A stretch of 64,000 bases of DNA from Forficula auricularia (GCA_024734495.1 JALMQS010000061.1:5943321-6007320), one strand, 5' to 3'; counted from the first letter of the stretch, positions 46,097 through 57,082 are shown. The notes: a model not told the origin generated them from the letters alone. Numbers and translations: made by a program.

Positions 46097-47097
46097 ACTT
46101 GGTAGAATTTTGAATAAGTATATTTAAATTATGTAAAAAAAAAAAAAAAAAACGTTTATTTGAAAATATTTGCCAAAATAGAAAATAATAAAATATACAA
46201 ATGACACCAAATACTCCTGGTCTGGTCATTTCTGTACTCCTCCAGTGTCTGCGCCTTCTGCTTGGGCACCGCTGGCACCTCCCCTAGTTACGGCACTGAT
46301 GATCTTTCATTCTTATGTAATCGTAATTCTTATAAACAGGAAAATCATGTTTGAGATTATTTTTTCAGTGTTTTAGACATTTTATATATCTCTGACTTTG
46401 TGTTTTAACACGAATACTTTTGAAGTATCGGACAAAAATTGATAGAGTTAATGCATTACTCTGAACTTAGTATTGGTAATATATGTATGTGAAATCAAAA
46501 CTGAAATTAATTTTGAACTAATCGATATATGGAAATAAAAAGAGTTAACTTATATTCGATAATGGGCAGATCAGATGGACCTTGAAATTGCAGTTTGTCT
46601 CCAGAATCCCAGTGGTTTAGCTTTGGGGCGTGTGCGGGGGGGGGGGTCCTCCCCGGACAGCACGTTTTTCGAGAAGACATTTTTTAAATTAAAAAACATT
46701 TTAAAACACTTTTTAATAATAAGAAGAGTAAAATTATCAGCTGTTCCGAGGGTTAAAAGACTCTTGTTTTAGTAATGATGTAAGAAATACAAAAACTACC
46801 TTGTTATTTGTGTTTTAATTATTTAATTAAAAGCAGAAGAGAAAAGTCAAATAATTTTTCTTCCTGCTAAGTGAAATTTAAGAGTTGCTAAGTTATTTTA
46901 TTTAAACAAGCAGATCTCAATTTTTAAAAATGCTGCTGGGATTCAGGGAAAAACTCACGCTAGGTTACTGCAGAAGCCCAATTCATTTTTCTCAAGTACC
47001 TAACTCTAAATTTGTCTTAATTATTATAAATAATACTAAATTAAAACATTAAGTAAATATATCTATATCGATTCCATTAGAAAACATTACTAATAAC
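46097..47097. other. No gene recognised
   Basis: Includes an A-run (about 46135-46152), an 11-base G run (46636-46646) next to 'tcctccccgg', and AT-rich spacer. Confidence 0.35.
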
Positions 47098-47320
47098 TAG
47101 GGCTCGGATCGATAAGTACTAAAAACAGAAAAATATGCATTTAAAAAGGCCGAAATGTATTTTTTAAAAGGAAATTTGCACTTAAAATATACATTGTAAA
47201 CCCACAATATCTAGTGCTTGATAGCTTTAAACCGACTCAAAGAACGGGTAAAAGAAGAAATAGTCAATAAATGTATTTTAAAATTTATTGCTCTGTATAA
47301 TCAAACATATTTCTACACTC

Positions 47321-47416
47321 TTATGGGTTAAGATCACATAGAAATATTTGATTAAGAACTACCTCTTTTTTGCATATTTGGCAAAATATTATTTTACCAT
47401 CAGTCGTGAATGATGC
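47321..47416 (-). pseudogene. BED-like zinc-finger remnant of a hAT transposase
   Basis: Minus-strand frame ASFTTDGKIIFCQICKKEVV followed by a stop. DGK..FC.IC is the N-terminal pattern of BED/CGGBP1-like zinc fingers in hAT proteins (F..DG..L.C..C); only the first Cys pair is present. Confidence 0.5.
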
Positions 47417-47814
47417 ATAACCCACCTAGGAAACGTAACACTTTTGGAAGAATTATTTTTTGGCATGTTCAGTTCCAAGAAATATAGTTTAAAATTAATG
47501 TTAACAAAAATAAATTTAAAAAAATTCGGGTTTTTTTATATTTTTTAGCATAGGTAATAGAACAACGATGTTTTATTTCTCTTTAAAAATTTAAGAAAAT
47601 TTTAAGAAACATCTGCAAATTATTTAATATAAAATTAATGTTTTCAAAGTTTATTTTTAAAAGAAATTTAATATTTATTTATTTATTTTTTATTTGTATT
47701 TTTTTTTTGGAAAAATTTTCATTAAAAATATTATTTTAATTTAAATATATTTTAATTATTACCTTAAATTTTCTCATTAAATTGAAAGTTTTTGCCGAGA
47801 GTAGCAGAATTTTT

Positions 47815-47940
47815 ATATATTGAAGGAGACAATAAAAGAGTGTGTCTTCTGCTGGAATTATAAATTTTATTTATTTATAACGAGACTATAGTTTCGAGGG
47901 CTTTGCCCTCTTCATCAGTCTATTACAATGTATTCACAGG
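47815..47940 (-). repeat. Fold-back repeat fragment carrying the best hammerhead-like core
   Basis: Same family as 33608-33870 ('ggagacaataaaagagtgtgtcttctgctggaattataaa'). On the minus strand it holds the most complete core in the window at 47884-47918. Only one arm is present. It lies inside the hAT-like element at 47098-48109. Confidence 0.7.
47884..47918 (-). ncRNA. Candidate minimal hammerhead ribozyme
   Basis: Read on the minus strand from 47918: CTGATGA, one A, a six-pair stem (GAGGGC with GCCCTC, loop AAA), GAAAC, a TATA loop, and GTC ending at 47884. In hammerhead numbering these are C3-A9, stem II, G12-A15.1, a two-pair stem III and the U16.1-C17 cleavage site. Sequence outside (AGA before, TCGTTATA after) can form a short interrupted stem I. 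The single A between A9 and stem II departs from the consensus, though some natural hammerheads carry an extra base there. Activity is untested. Confidence 0.5.
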
Positions 47941-48109
47941 AATTAATTTATGAATGAAAGTTTAAAATCTTTCATGAGGTTAGGTTAAGAAAATATACAG
48001 TGTGGGTAAGTTCAGAATTGAAATTTTTCAAAAACGCCCAGATACAATAGATTAGAAGGATAGCAATCAAGGAAAAAAAGCATGCATTATATGCAAAATC
48101 CGAACCCTA

Positions 48110-50795
48110 CTTTTGATATAGCACTTGGTCAAACTGAAAATTAAACGAAATTATTATTTTTTTCTTTTTTATGACAGATATAAGAAAGGGTTTCACTACT
48201 AAATTTTAAGTTATTTGAGATTGAAACGAAATTGGAGGAAAAATTGAAAACATTTTCCAGACTCGGTCCCGGCAGGTACTTTTCGTTATAAATTGAAAAG
48301 TTAAACCAACCATTATCGTTCCAAACTTTTGATGATATATAGAATATTTAATATATATTTATGTATTATATTAAATTATGCTTAACTCTCCTTAGTGCTA
48401 TTGCTTAAATTTCGTATCTAATTAAATAAAGTTTGGTTCAACGTGTCTTAAGGGATTTTACCCACTTAATTTATATGGAAATTATATATTGACATGTACA
48501 ACAACATTCACGAATTAAGTATTAATAGGTTGCTTATGCTAATCAAAAATATGTCATTTAATCTTATTAATATGTAAAGTAGATGCGGCGAGGATGATAA
48601 AGGAGAAACTAGCAGATTTGTATATACTTTACCATGGGTAATTTAGTGAAGAAAAAATTTGTGTTTTTGCTTATTTATTCCATAATATCAAATTAAATAA
48701 AGTGTGTTTAAAAATTATGGTATATAAAATAAAAGTAATATTATTTATAAAATTAATAATTTTTTCAATGTGACTGTTTGTCTGTGAGTGAATGGTCAAC
48801 TTTAGTGAGCTCAACATCAAAAATCAATAAGAATATTGAAATGAAATTCAACATTTCTTGTTTAATAATGAGAATAAAGTCCTGATTAAAGTTTGATTAA
48901 AATCAAATCAGGCATACTTTACGTTAACTACAGACAATTTCTAACAACAATTAACATATTATATAATATAAATAACTGATATGTTATCACAAAAATATCT
49001 CTTAATTAGATTTTTACTATATAATCCTTTTTGGTTGAACCCTTTTTTTTAATATTTTTTAATAATAACCAATCGAGAAGTAATTCAAGTCTTTCAATAG
49101 TGTTTTAAGTGCATAAAAAGTTGTAAATTTGTACATCCAACGTAAAGTGACAAAAATTCTTGAATAAAATTGTAGGTGACTGATTTTATTGCTAGTGTAT
49201 TTGATGAATTTGCACTTCATCCTTAATTAAAAAAATAAATAAATAAAATAAAATAAAATAAAAATCAATGATGATTTCAGTAGGTAAGCAAATTTTTAGA
49301 ATACAAAAGAAAAAGTGTCTGCTTATTTTAGTGCTCTTTGAAATAAAAGTATTTCTTAAAAAGTTTCTTACTCTATTTAGTTTTATGTGTATTTTGATTT
49401 TACACCTTTTAGTCTTAAAATGTACAAGACTTATAGTATTCTGGTAGATGATTTTTGGATTAATAATTTTGGGTTTTAATCTTGCTTATATTTTCATCTC
49501 AATATTCTTGCAATTTCCAATTATTCCAAGATTCTACCAAGTCTAGCAGATATAATAGAATGACAAAGCATTCAAGAATGTAAAAATACAATAAAATAAA
49601 TTTTAAAAATATCGTAACATAGTAACAATATATAAAATCTTTCGAATTTCATTCTGTAATGGAAATTCATCCCGTGTTGGGAATTACCTATTTATTGTTT
49701 TCTACTGTAAATTATTTTATTCCTAATTAACTTGTTTGTCAAGTAGAGCCTTTATCTTAAATTAGCTGTCTAGATAGATCCTGAGTGGTCAAGTTTTTTT
49801 TTATCATGATCAAGAAAATCTACCATTAGTTTCGAATGTACTTGAAAACAGTTCTTAAAAAAGAGCCGGAAATTAGTGTCTCATAAAAAACATATAATTA
49901 ATGTTTTTGAGAAGAATATTAAGTTGAAAAAATATATCACGAAGCCAGAAGGAAAGACGAAAGCTTTAAAAAGTTTTAATATATTTTCAATTAAAAGATA
50001 ATATTAAAATCCTTGAAAGTTTTTTCCTTCTCTCCGTGGGGGTTTCTCTTTGATATTAGTTTATTTTCATCTCGGATCTTTCAAACTTGCACTTTTTTTG
50101 ATTTTGTCTACTCATTGATGAAAACATTATTAATTACAAATTTTTACAATAACGTAGATAATGAGTTCCTATTTATCCGAGAGCGAATTCAATTAACAGT
50201 TTAAATGTCAGAAACTTTGTGAAAATCATTATCAACTGTGAGTCGGTCGGAGGAGTATGATACCCACGCCAGCCTGTCTAATAGTGAATTAACGCAAAAA
50301 ATTTTATTTATGATTTTTTTGCTCATTGTATTGAAACGTAGAGAAAAATCATGATTTTTTTCTGTCTATCTGTTGTGTGTATCCCTGTATTTAGATAACC
50401 ACAAAAACAGAACGAAAATTCGTAGAAAGTTCGAACTTGTGCTAAAATGTTTGTATTTCCAATGTAAAGAACTCAATATATTTTGAGTTTTCTAGCTTTA
50501 GAACTTCTGGTTAAAAAATGCAGAAAGTGTCATTTGTTGAATGATTTTATTGATGGCGATGTATTTATAATATAGGCATAAATGAACAATTTATATTAGT
50601 TTATTATTAATTACTTATAAAGGTGTCTAAAGCCTAAATAAGTTTTCATTTTTTCTTAATTAATAAATGTGAGAGTGAACGATTTTTTCATTAGAATCTA
50701 ATCGAAGAGAAAGTGACTAAAAAGAGCCCGGATAGAATGATATATCTTTCTTTAGAGCAAATTCATTGCTCATTCATTCAGGGGTGGTGAATTGG
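48110..50795. other. AT-rich intergenic, no gene recognised
   Basis: An (AAATA)n microsatellite near 49226-49262. The open frame at 50013-50204 is hydrophobic and AT-driven. 48180-48300 contains repeat scrap 'ggaggaaaaattgaaaacattttccagactcgg'. Confidence 0.35.
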
Positions 50796-51580
50796 GAACC
50801 AATCGACTTGATTGGGGAATAATGGAATTGAAATAATTATCGGAAAAGAGGTTTTTTTTTTATCTAATTAGATTTTTCCTCTTATTAAAAACAAGGACTA
50901 AAGATGAATAAGGACACTCGATGGTGGAGAAGTTATCTCCGGAATCGAAGCAAAAAATAATGTATACATTAATTAATGTAAAATAATTGGTTTAATAAAA
51001 TTTATAAAAAAATTTAATTAGTTGATATCAGAAACCAATCGAATTGAATGGGGAATAATGGAATTGAAATAATTATCGGAAAAGAGGTTTTTTTATCTAA
51101 TTAGATTTATCCTCTTATTAAAAACAAGGACTAAAGATGAATAAGGACACTCGATGGTGGAGAAGTAATCTCCGGAATCGAAGCAAAAATACAATGTATA
51201 CATTAATTAATGTAAAATAATTGGTTTAATAAAATTTATAAAAAAAAAATTTAATTAGTTAAAAATTGAGTTTTAAATCCCGCAAACGTATTTTTTTCTA
51301 TATTAGAATATGGCAATTTAATTAATGAAATCAACAATTGCATTGATTGATTGAAGATCTGAGACGATTGGGAATATGGAATTGGAATAATTATCGGAAA
51401 AGAGGTTTTTATTATTTAATTAGTTTTTTTCCTCTTATTAAAAACAAGGACTAAAAAGATGATCAAGGACAGTGGATGGTGGAGAAGTAATCTCCGGAGT
51501 CGAAGCTCAAATACAATGAATACATTAATTCATGTAAAATAATTGGTTTAATAAAATTTATAAAAAAAAATCAAAAATTG
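50796..51580 (+). repeat. Three tandem copies of a roughly 235-bp unit
   Basis: Landmark AATAATTATCGGAAAAGAGG at 50832, 51068 and 51386 (spacings 236 and 318). Units share 'aaaacaaggactaaa(a)gatga', 'ggtggagaagt(t/a)atctccgga' and 'aataattggtttaataaaatttataaaaa'. The third unit is more diverged. An inverse copy lies at 59570-59705. Confidence 0.8.
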
Positions 51581-51639
51581 TTATTTAATTAGAAGAAAGT
51601 ATTATACGGTATTTATTTATATATGGCACCTATACATAT

Positions 51640-51815
51640 ATACACATAATCTGTGGGCCACTACAAGGCTTGAAATACAAAAACTGGGTGAAGGGCGGGG
51701 GCGAGTGTGGAGATGTGGGGAGGTGCAGTGGTGGAGGGGTGCGGGGGTGGCGGAATTGTGGTGGGGGTGTATGTAAGGGTGAAGTGGTGGGGGTCCGGGG
51801 GCGAGGGGGATTAAT
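51640..51815. repeat. G-rich block, degenerate family A-like array
   Basis: Starts 'acataatctgtgggccactac', like the family A unit landmark ('acataatcagtgggcc'), then 130 bp very rich in G (runs such as GGGGGTGGCGG). The strand asymmetry is extreme compared with the rest of the window. Confidence 0.55.
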
Positions 51816-52076
51816 ATATAGCTTTTAACCGAAGCAAAAAGTTGCCGATCATCGCTCGGTGGCCAGGTACTTTCTATTATTCTAGGAACGACCTTTTGAC
51901 TCCGGTTAGGAAAATATTAAATCAAAATGAATATTATATTTTGATATATTATTCTAGGAACTGCCTTTTGTCTCTGGGTAGGAAAATATTAAATCGAAAT
52001 GAATATTAGATTATGATATTTGTCACCGAAACTGCAAACAGCGTGCTGAGTCTTGAAAAAGTTTCACTTTTTCCAC
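51816..52076. other. Repeat scraps
   Basis: Two direct copies of 'attctaggaa(c)(t/g)...ccttttg(a)ctc..gttaggaaaatattaaatc(a/g)aaatgaatatta' at about 51880 and 51950. No gene. Confidence 0.45.
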
Positions 52077-52325
52077 CAATTTTTTAATGCAATCGAATGC
52101 GCACCACAATGATGGAACCGAAGATAAAGAGGACAAATTTATCAAGCGGTGTCTGTATACTCGAGTTTTGAAGGTTTGAAGATTATAAAGTGTCAGGAAA
52201 TAGGGAGAGAATTATAGTTTCTTCAAGTCTTAGGGATAAACCTATTGGCGTAAGAAGTGGTTCGGTACTTTTCTAATTTAATTATGAAGGTGTGTAGGAA
52301 GTTGGCGAATCGCGTGGCACTGGTG
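52077..52325 (-). pseudogene. Jockey-like LINE 3' fragment, strongly decayed
   Basis: Aligns along its length with 53836-54120 ('aatgcaatcgaatgc', 'ttttgaaggtttgaagattat', 'aagtggt(t/c)cggtacttttctaattt', 'cgtg'). It ends in the same short A-run on the minus strand. Coding is broken throughout. Confidence 0.65.
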
Positions 52326-52504
52326 AGTGGGTATACATTTTAATTCATTAAAACATATGCCGTGAATGCGTGACTTCAGTATGAATCCTACTTAAACAAG
52401 TTTCACTGTAGCTCTCAAACTATTGTGACAAAGAAGCTAAAATATAATTGATAAGCTGCAGCCTTGTCAAGTTCTAGCTTTGTAATTAAACTTAAGCGGG
52501 GTGT

Positions 52505-52925
52505 TGGTTGATAGTGAAACATTTTTTAAATTATAATCAGTTTCAAGTTGGAGTTGGTGGTTTTACAGTAAGGAAATGGATAAAAGAATTTGAGTTAAAA
52601 CATGTACCTAGTTTTATATCTCGATATATTTCGGGTGACGCAAATGACCACGCAGTCGAGGCGCCCTTTAAATTGTTATTGTTGTATTTCGGGTGATTAG
52701 CTCATCATTAGGAATTTACAGAGACTTTCTGATGTTGGGCTAATCACCCGAAATATATCGACTCGATAGTTTTATATCTCTATATTGTATACCCAAATAG
52801 GATACTATGTACTAGTATAATGAATGAATAAATAATAATAATAGCTACATGTTTTAACTCACATTATTTTATCCATTTCCTTACTGTGAAACACCAGCAT
52901 CTCCAACTTTAAACTCATTATAATA
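52505..52925. repeat. Fold-back repeat with hammerhead-like cores
   Basis: Begins GTTGGTTGATAGTGAAACAT. Arms with 'tacagtaaggaaatggataaa' and 'tttatccatttccttactgtgaaacacca' mirror each other. Plus-strand core 52729-52753 (CTGATGT, GGG with CCC, GAAA) and minus-strand 52687-52711 (CTAATGA ... GAAA), both slightly decayed. Another CGGGTGAC...TTTCGGG piece at about 52628. Confidence 0.7.
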
Positions 52926-53825
52926 ATACAGCTTTTTATTTCAATTCATTCAAAAGAAAAAATTTCAATCTCCAAATTCACAAAGCGAAGCAAAGTCAAA
53001 TGTTAATTTTTGTAAACTTTCTCTAAGTAAAAATAAAAAAAAAAACTCTTGAATGCTAAAAATAATCAGTGTGCATTTGTACATAATATTCACAAATATA
53101 TATTTAACTCGAAAAAATATTTCGGTTCCCTCAGTTTCGTGTTAAGCGATGTTGACTGTATATTTATCGGCAAATTGAACTATCCCATATTCATTTTGAA
53201 AAAGTGATTTTAAATGAGTTTTTGAATGAATTCAATTATATGGCCGCCCAGCATGATCCACTCGCCAAGTGTAGTGAATAATATTGTAAATCCCCATCTA
53301 TATATATATATAGTATGTAGTGAAAATTTCATAGCGTGAAAAATGTTTAACAAATCAGTTTTTTGTAAATATCTCGTTATCTATAGATGATAAAAAAAAA
53401 TTGTTCAAATAACGTTTATAGAGTATAAAATTAACTAGAAAAAAGGTTATGTACGTTTTTTTGATTGGAGCAATAGTTTAGGAAATAATACGACTTAAAT
53501 AGAATCTATCCTTTTCATGAATGCCTTTGTTTTTATTATTTTGATTCATTTCTTGAAAATATTGATCAACAAAGTGTAATATTTGCTCCTTCTCTAGGTC
53601 ACTATGCTAATTGATGATTTATTGCCTTCTAATTAATTCATTTTTAGGAATTTTTATGACACGGCCATAAAACACAAAAAAAAAAAGATTGAATGTTTAT
53701 TTATACAAATGTTCACCAAGTATCATTAAGGCCTGAGATAAGTTTTTTGATCGACCCTTCATCCCCTAAAGGGGGTGACTATCCTTAATTTAAAATTTCT
53801 CTAAAAACGCTTTCTACTAGATCCT
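52926..53825. other. AT-rich intergenic, no gene recognised
   Basis: No supported feature. Confidence 0.35.
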
Positions 53826-54146
53826 TTTTTTTTAATGCAATCGAATGCCAGAAGGGGCGCACCAATAAAGAAGCAGCCCCTATGGATCTCGAAAGACCCT
53901 TGCATTACCGAAGAGAAGGAAAAGTTGATTAAGTGAGGGGGTGAAGACGTAGGTGTTTATGCACTCGGGTTTTGAAGGTTTGAAGATTATAAGTGCTGGG
54001 AAAGATGGAGGCTGGAGAGAGTTCCAGTTCCTTGAAGTCATGGGGATATACGTATTGGCGAATGAAGTGGTCCGGCACTTTTCTAATTTGACAGCGAAAG
54101 AGTGTTGCGAGTCGGCAAAACGCGTGCTACGCACAAAGCATGCTTT
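53826..54146 (-). pseudogene. Jockey-like LINE, C-terminal part and 3' end
   Basis: Coding part 53880-54146 (minus), about 88 residues. FADSQHSFAVKLEKCRTTSF, then NTYIPMTSRNWNSL match the C-terminal block after the reverse transcriptase domain in jockey-type LINEs (TR.A...H.F.V.L.KCRT..FA.S.IP.TSR.WNSLP). The 3' end has a run of nine A on the minus strand (about 53826-53834), as expected of a retroposed LINE. The upstream part of the same element resumes at about 55466, so it has been split by a 1.3-kb insertion. The plus-strand open frame 53953-54273 is its shadow. Confidence 0.75.
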
Positions 54147-54429
54147 AGAGGGAAATATCTGGGGGCACGGCAGTGCCCCAGCCAAGTTCGATTCGAGCGG
54201 GGATGTGTGCACTGCCAGACTACCCTTTACAGGAAACAACTCAGGCCATTTTGACGCCTCTGTAACTTCGTAATGGAAACCTCTACATGGCTGAAATTTT
54301 TTTCCAGAATACTGGTCCATAAGCTTAACTAAATTACAAAATTTCATATTTCTACTGTTTATACCATCCAAGTTACAAGAAGCCAAAGATAGGCTTTTTC
54401 GTCACTGACTGACTCACTCATCAAAATTC

Positions 54430-54860
54430 TAGAGTACTTCCGCTAACCCTAGAATGCTGAAATTTGGCAGGCAGGTAGAGTTTGGGGTACAATTAATGGG
54501 AAAAATCCAAAAATCGAAACCTTCCCTTCTTCAGGACCTAAAATGAAGGGGTGAAAGTTAAAGACTTAATTAACATATACTAAAAATTCAATGAACCTAG
54601 AATGCTGAAATTTGGCATACTGGTATAGCTTGACACATTAATAAAGGAGGAAATTGAAAAATCGAAACTTTTCCTTCTTCAAGGCCCGAAATGAAGGGGT
54701 GAAAGTTATAGGCTTAATTAACATAAACTAAAAATTCAATGAACCTAGAATGCTGAAATTTGGCATACTGGTAAAGCTTGACACATTAATAAAGGATGAA
54801 ATTGAAAAATCGAAACTTTTCCTTCTTCAGGGCCCAAAATGAAGGGGTTAAATTTATAGG
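54430..54860 (+). repeat. 148-bp tandem repeat, about 2.8 units
   Basis: AGAATGCTGAAATTTGGCA recurs at 54451, 54599 and 54747; ATGAAGGGGT recurs at 54543, 54691 and 54839. Spacing is exactly 148 in every case. The last two units are almost identical. Confidence 0.88.
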
Positions 54861-54888
54861 ATAAATCCAACTTACAAAAAGAAGTGAA

Positions 54889-55465
54889 ATTCAACAAAAA
54901 CACTTGTGTCAAAAAAGGCCAAGTTCGATTAATAAAATCCGTTTGCCAAAAAAGTAGTGAGATCTAATGTGTTGCCAAGTTTAACATCATCAATTTATTA
55001 AATGAGTCGAGAATATATTAGTAACTTCAATTAAAACGCATGTTTTTCATTTCACATGTCCCTCTATATTTTTTATTGATTTCACATTTTTAGTTGAAAT
55101 TATTTTCATAAAACTTGGCTTTTACGCATTATTATGTATGTCACGAATTACTAGTTACCATATCATGGGATCTTAATAAGAGGGGAGAGGTGGAGGCCCT
55201 ATCAAACAATAATAATAATAATTTAATGCGTAAAAGCCAAGTTTTAGGAAAATAATTTCAACTAAAAATGTGAAATCAATAAAAAATATAGAGGGACATG
55301 TAAAATGAAAAACATGCGTTTTAATTGAAGTTAATAATATATTCTCGACTCATTTAATAAATTGATGATGTTGAACTTGGCAGCACATTAGATCTCACTA
55401 CTTTTTTTGGCAAACTTATTTTATTAATCTAACCTTGTTTTACACAAGTGTTTTTGTTGAGGTTG
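54889..55465. repeat. Inverted repeat with about 240-bp arms
   Basis: Outer ends TCAACAAAAACACTTGTGT (54889) and its mirror at 55463. Arms include 'gatctaatgtg(t)tgccaag', 'catgtttttcattt' and 'aacttggcttttacgcatta', mirrored after a loop of about 85 bp (55137-55222). Confidence 0.85.
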
Positions 55466-56530
55466 ATTTTATCTCATCAGAGCACCTACCGTGATAGTAT
55501 CTATAGAAAAGGGAAAGGGCAGAGACATTTCTTCGATGAGCTAGTGAGTCGGTAAGGGTAGAATCGTTAATTAGCCTGACGGCTCGTTTCTGAATTGCAA
55601 CCAGGGTAGTAAGAGAATATTTAGAGGTTTCTCTCCATAGATGAGAGCCGTATTCGAGACAGGGGCGGATTTGGGCCTTGTAGATGGTGAGAATTTGTGG
55701 GGTTTGTAAAATCGCTTGAACCTGAATAAGAAGCCAATCTTCATTGCTGCAGATTTCGCCACAGAGGAGATGTGTTCATTCCAAGACAGGTCAGATGCGA
55801 CAGAGACGCCCAACATGGATAAACTGTCACACATTTTCAGGGTATTCGAATAGAAGTGAATATCAGGGAAATCTTTATTTTCGCGCCTAGAAATTAGACA
55901 ACATTGAGTCTTGTTTGAATTAAAGTTAACTAAATTTTGAGAGCCCCATTTATTCAGTTTGTCTAGGTCGAGAGTAATTGAGGAGGCAACATTGATTCGA
56001 TTATTCGGGAGTGAGGGTTTGCTGTGTAGAGTGCTATCGTCGGCGTAACAATGAGTGGGGTTTGACGTTTGATCGATAAGGTCGTTTATATAAATTAGGA
56101 AGAGTGTGGAGGAGATTACAGAGCCTTGGGGAACACCAGCGTTTGTGGAGAACGATTCAGATGATATTCCATTCACCACAACTTTTATACTACGGTTTGT
56201 CAGAAAGCTTTCTATCCATTTGCGAAGTGTTGGTGGGAATCCAAAGGCTGGCAGTTTGGCAAGAAGATTTTGGTGCCAAACCTGGTCAAAAGCTTTGGTG
56301 ATATCAAGGGCTACAGCGAGGGTTTCTTTTCCGGCCTCTAGAGTTTTGTTCAAGGTGTGGGTGACATAGGTTAAGATGTCGCCTGTGGAACGATTTTTTC
56401 TAAATCCATATTGCCTATCGTGAATTAATTTATTATTTTCTAAGTGATGAAGGACGTGTTGGTTTATAACCAATTCCATTATTTCGTAAGAGAAAGCGTC
56501 AGGCGAATGAATCAGAAAATGATAATAAAA
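55448..56530 (-). pseudogene. Jockey-superfamily LINE reverse transcriptase, frameshifted
   Basis: Main frame 55571-56479 (302 residues). It contains the reverse transcriptase blocks in order: QYGFRKNRST (23-32), LDITKAFD with two Asp (59, 65), GVPQGSVISSTLF (115-127) and the catalytic YADDST (145-150). Then come a thumb-like region with LDKLNKWGSQN and LGV..ASDLSWNEHI. Spacing and sequence fit the jockey/CR1 type of non-LTR element. Near 55694-55700 a one-base shift breaks the frame; the expected continuation is in the next frame to about 55450. The endonuclease and the RT N-terminus are missing (open only to about 56530), so the copy is 5'-truncated and inactive. It encodes no host function. 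Confidence 0.85.
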
Positions 56531-56640
56531 TTCAATTCATAAATATAGAAATTCTCTCGAAATGTTTGCGGGTTTTAAATGAATGTTTTAAGATTTTTTT
56601 TTTATAAAAGATTTTATTTATTATAATTTCGATTATTTGC
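56531..56640. other. AT-rich spacer after the LINE
   Basis: 56486-56525 ('gtaagagaaagcgtcaggcgaatgaatcagaaaatgat') recurs at 59521-59560, so the LINE 5' junction probably lies near 56485. Confidence 0.4.
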
Positions 56641-57082
56641 TCATAAGAATTGGAGATTTACGTTATTTCGTCATTGATCATATAATCAGAACTTAACCAA
56701 ATTAATATGGGACTACCCCTAAGGTACCCCTTTCCAATAAAAAAAGAATCATCGAAATCGGTCCACGTGGCAAAAGGTTCTCGCTGAACATACATAAAAT
56801 AAATAAATAGTTAGGTATCTTGACTATCTTGGAGATATACTGATCGAATCGAAGAAAGAATCATCAAAATCGGTTCATAAACAAAGAAGTTATGCGTGAA
56901 CATACATAACCAAAAAGGTCCAATACCAATGAAAAAAACGGGACCAATCGGAAACTAGACTGAACCCAATGTAAAAAAAGTCATCAAAATCGGTTCAAAA
57001 TTGGCGAAGATATCAGGTAACATAGACAGAAAAAAATTCAGCCGAATTGAAAACCTCCTCCTTTTTTGAAGTCGGTTAAAAA
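56641..57082 (+). repeat. Arthropod-type repeat with 'atcaaaatcggttc' units
   Basis: Three loose units with 'aatcatc(g/a)aaatcggt' near 56753, 56868 and 56978, each followed by 'gaacatacat'-like sequence. It ends GAAAACCTCCTCC...TTTGAAGTCGG. This style of sequence is widespread as the 3' end of retroelements in insects and other arthropods. Which retroelement is not clear. Confidence 0.5.

Larger units (their letters stand above)
47098..48109 (-). mobile_element. hAT-like element, decayed
   Basis: The termini TAGGGCTCGGAT and, inverted, TAGGGTTCGGAT match each other, and 'atatgcatt' words lie near both ends. About 1.01 kb. The interior has a zinc-finger-like transposase remnant (47321-47416) and a nested fold-back fragment (47815-47940). 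No clean duplication was found, so the superfamily rests on termini and the remnant. Confidence 0.6.
54147..55465. mobile_element. 1.3-kb insertion in the LINE (148-bp array plus long inverted repeat)
   Basis: Three parts. First, next to the LINE tail, a perfect 7-bp GC hairpin (54162-54179: GGGGCAC, loop, GTGCCCC). Second, 148-bp tandem units (54430-54860). Third, a long inverted repeat (54889-55465). It interrupts the LINE frame between CSDEIKS on one side and ACFVRSTRF on the other. A hairpin near a CTAA end and a TC start at the other would suit a Helitron, but the flanking bases do not fit A/T insertion, so the class is open. It could also be more than one insertion. Confidence 0.5.

Noticed and set aside
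53953..54273. 106-codon plus-strand open frame
   Set aside because: Antisense shadow of the LINE C-terminal frame, which has clear family motifs.
54147..55465. Firm Helitron call
   Set aside because: A hairpin and CTAA are present, but the insertion point lacks the A/T flanks and there are long inverted arms, so I left the class open.
56104..56369. Plus-strand open frames over the reverse transcriptase
   Set aside because: Antisense shadows of the minus-strand reverse transcriptase with YADD and GVPQGS motifs.
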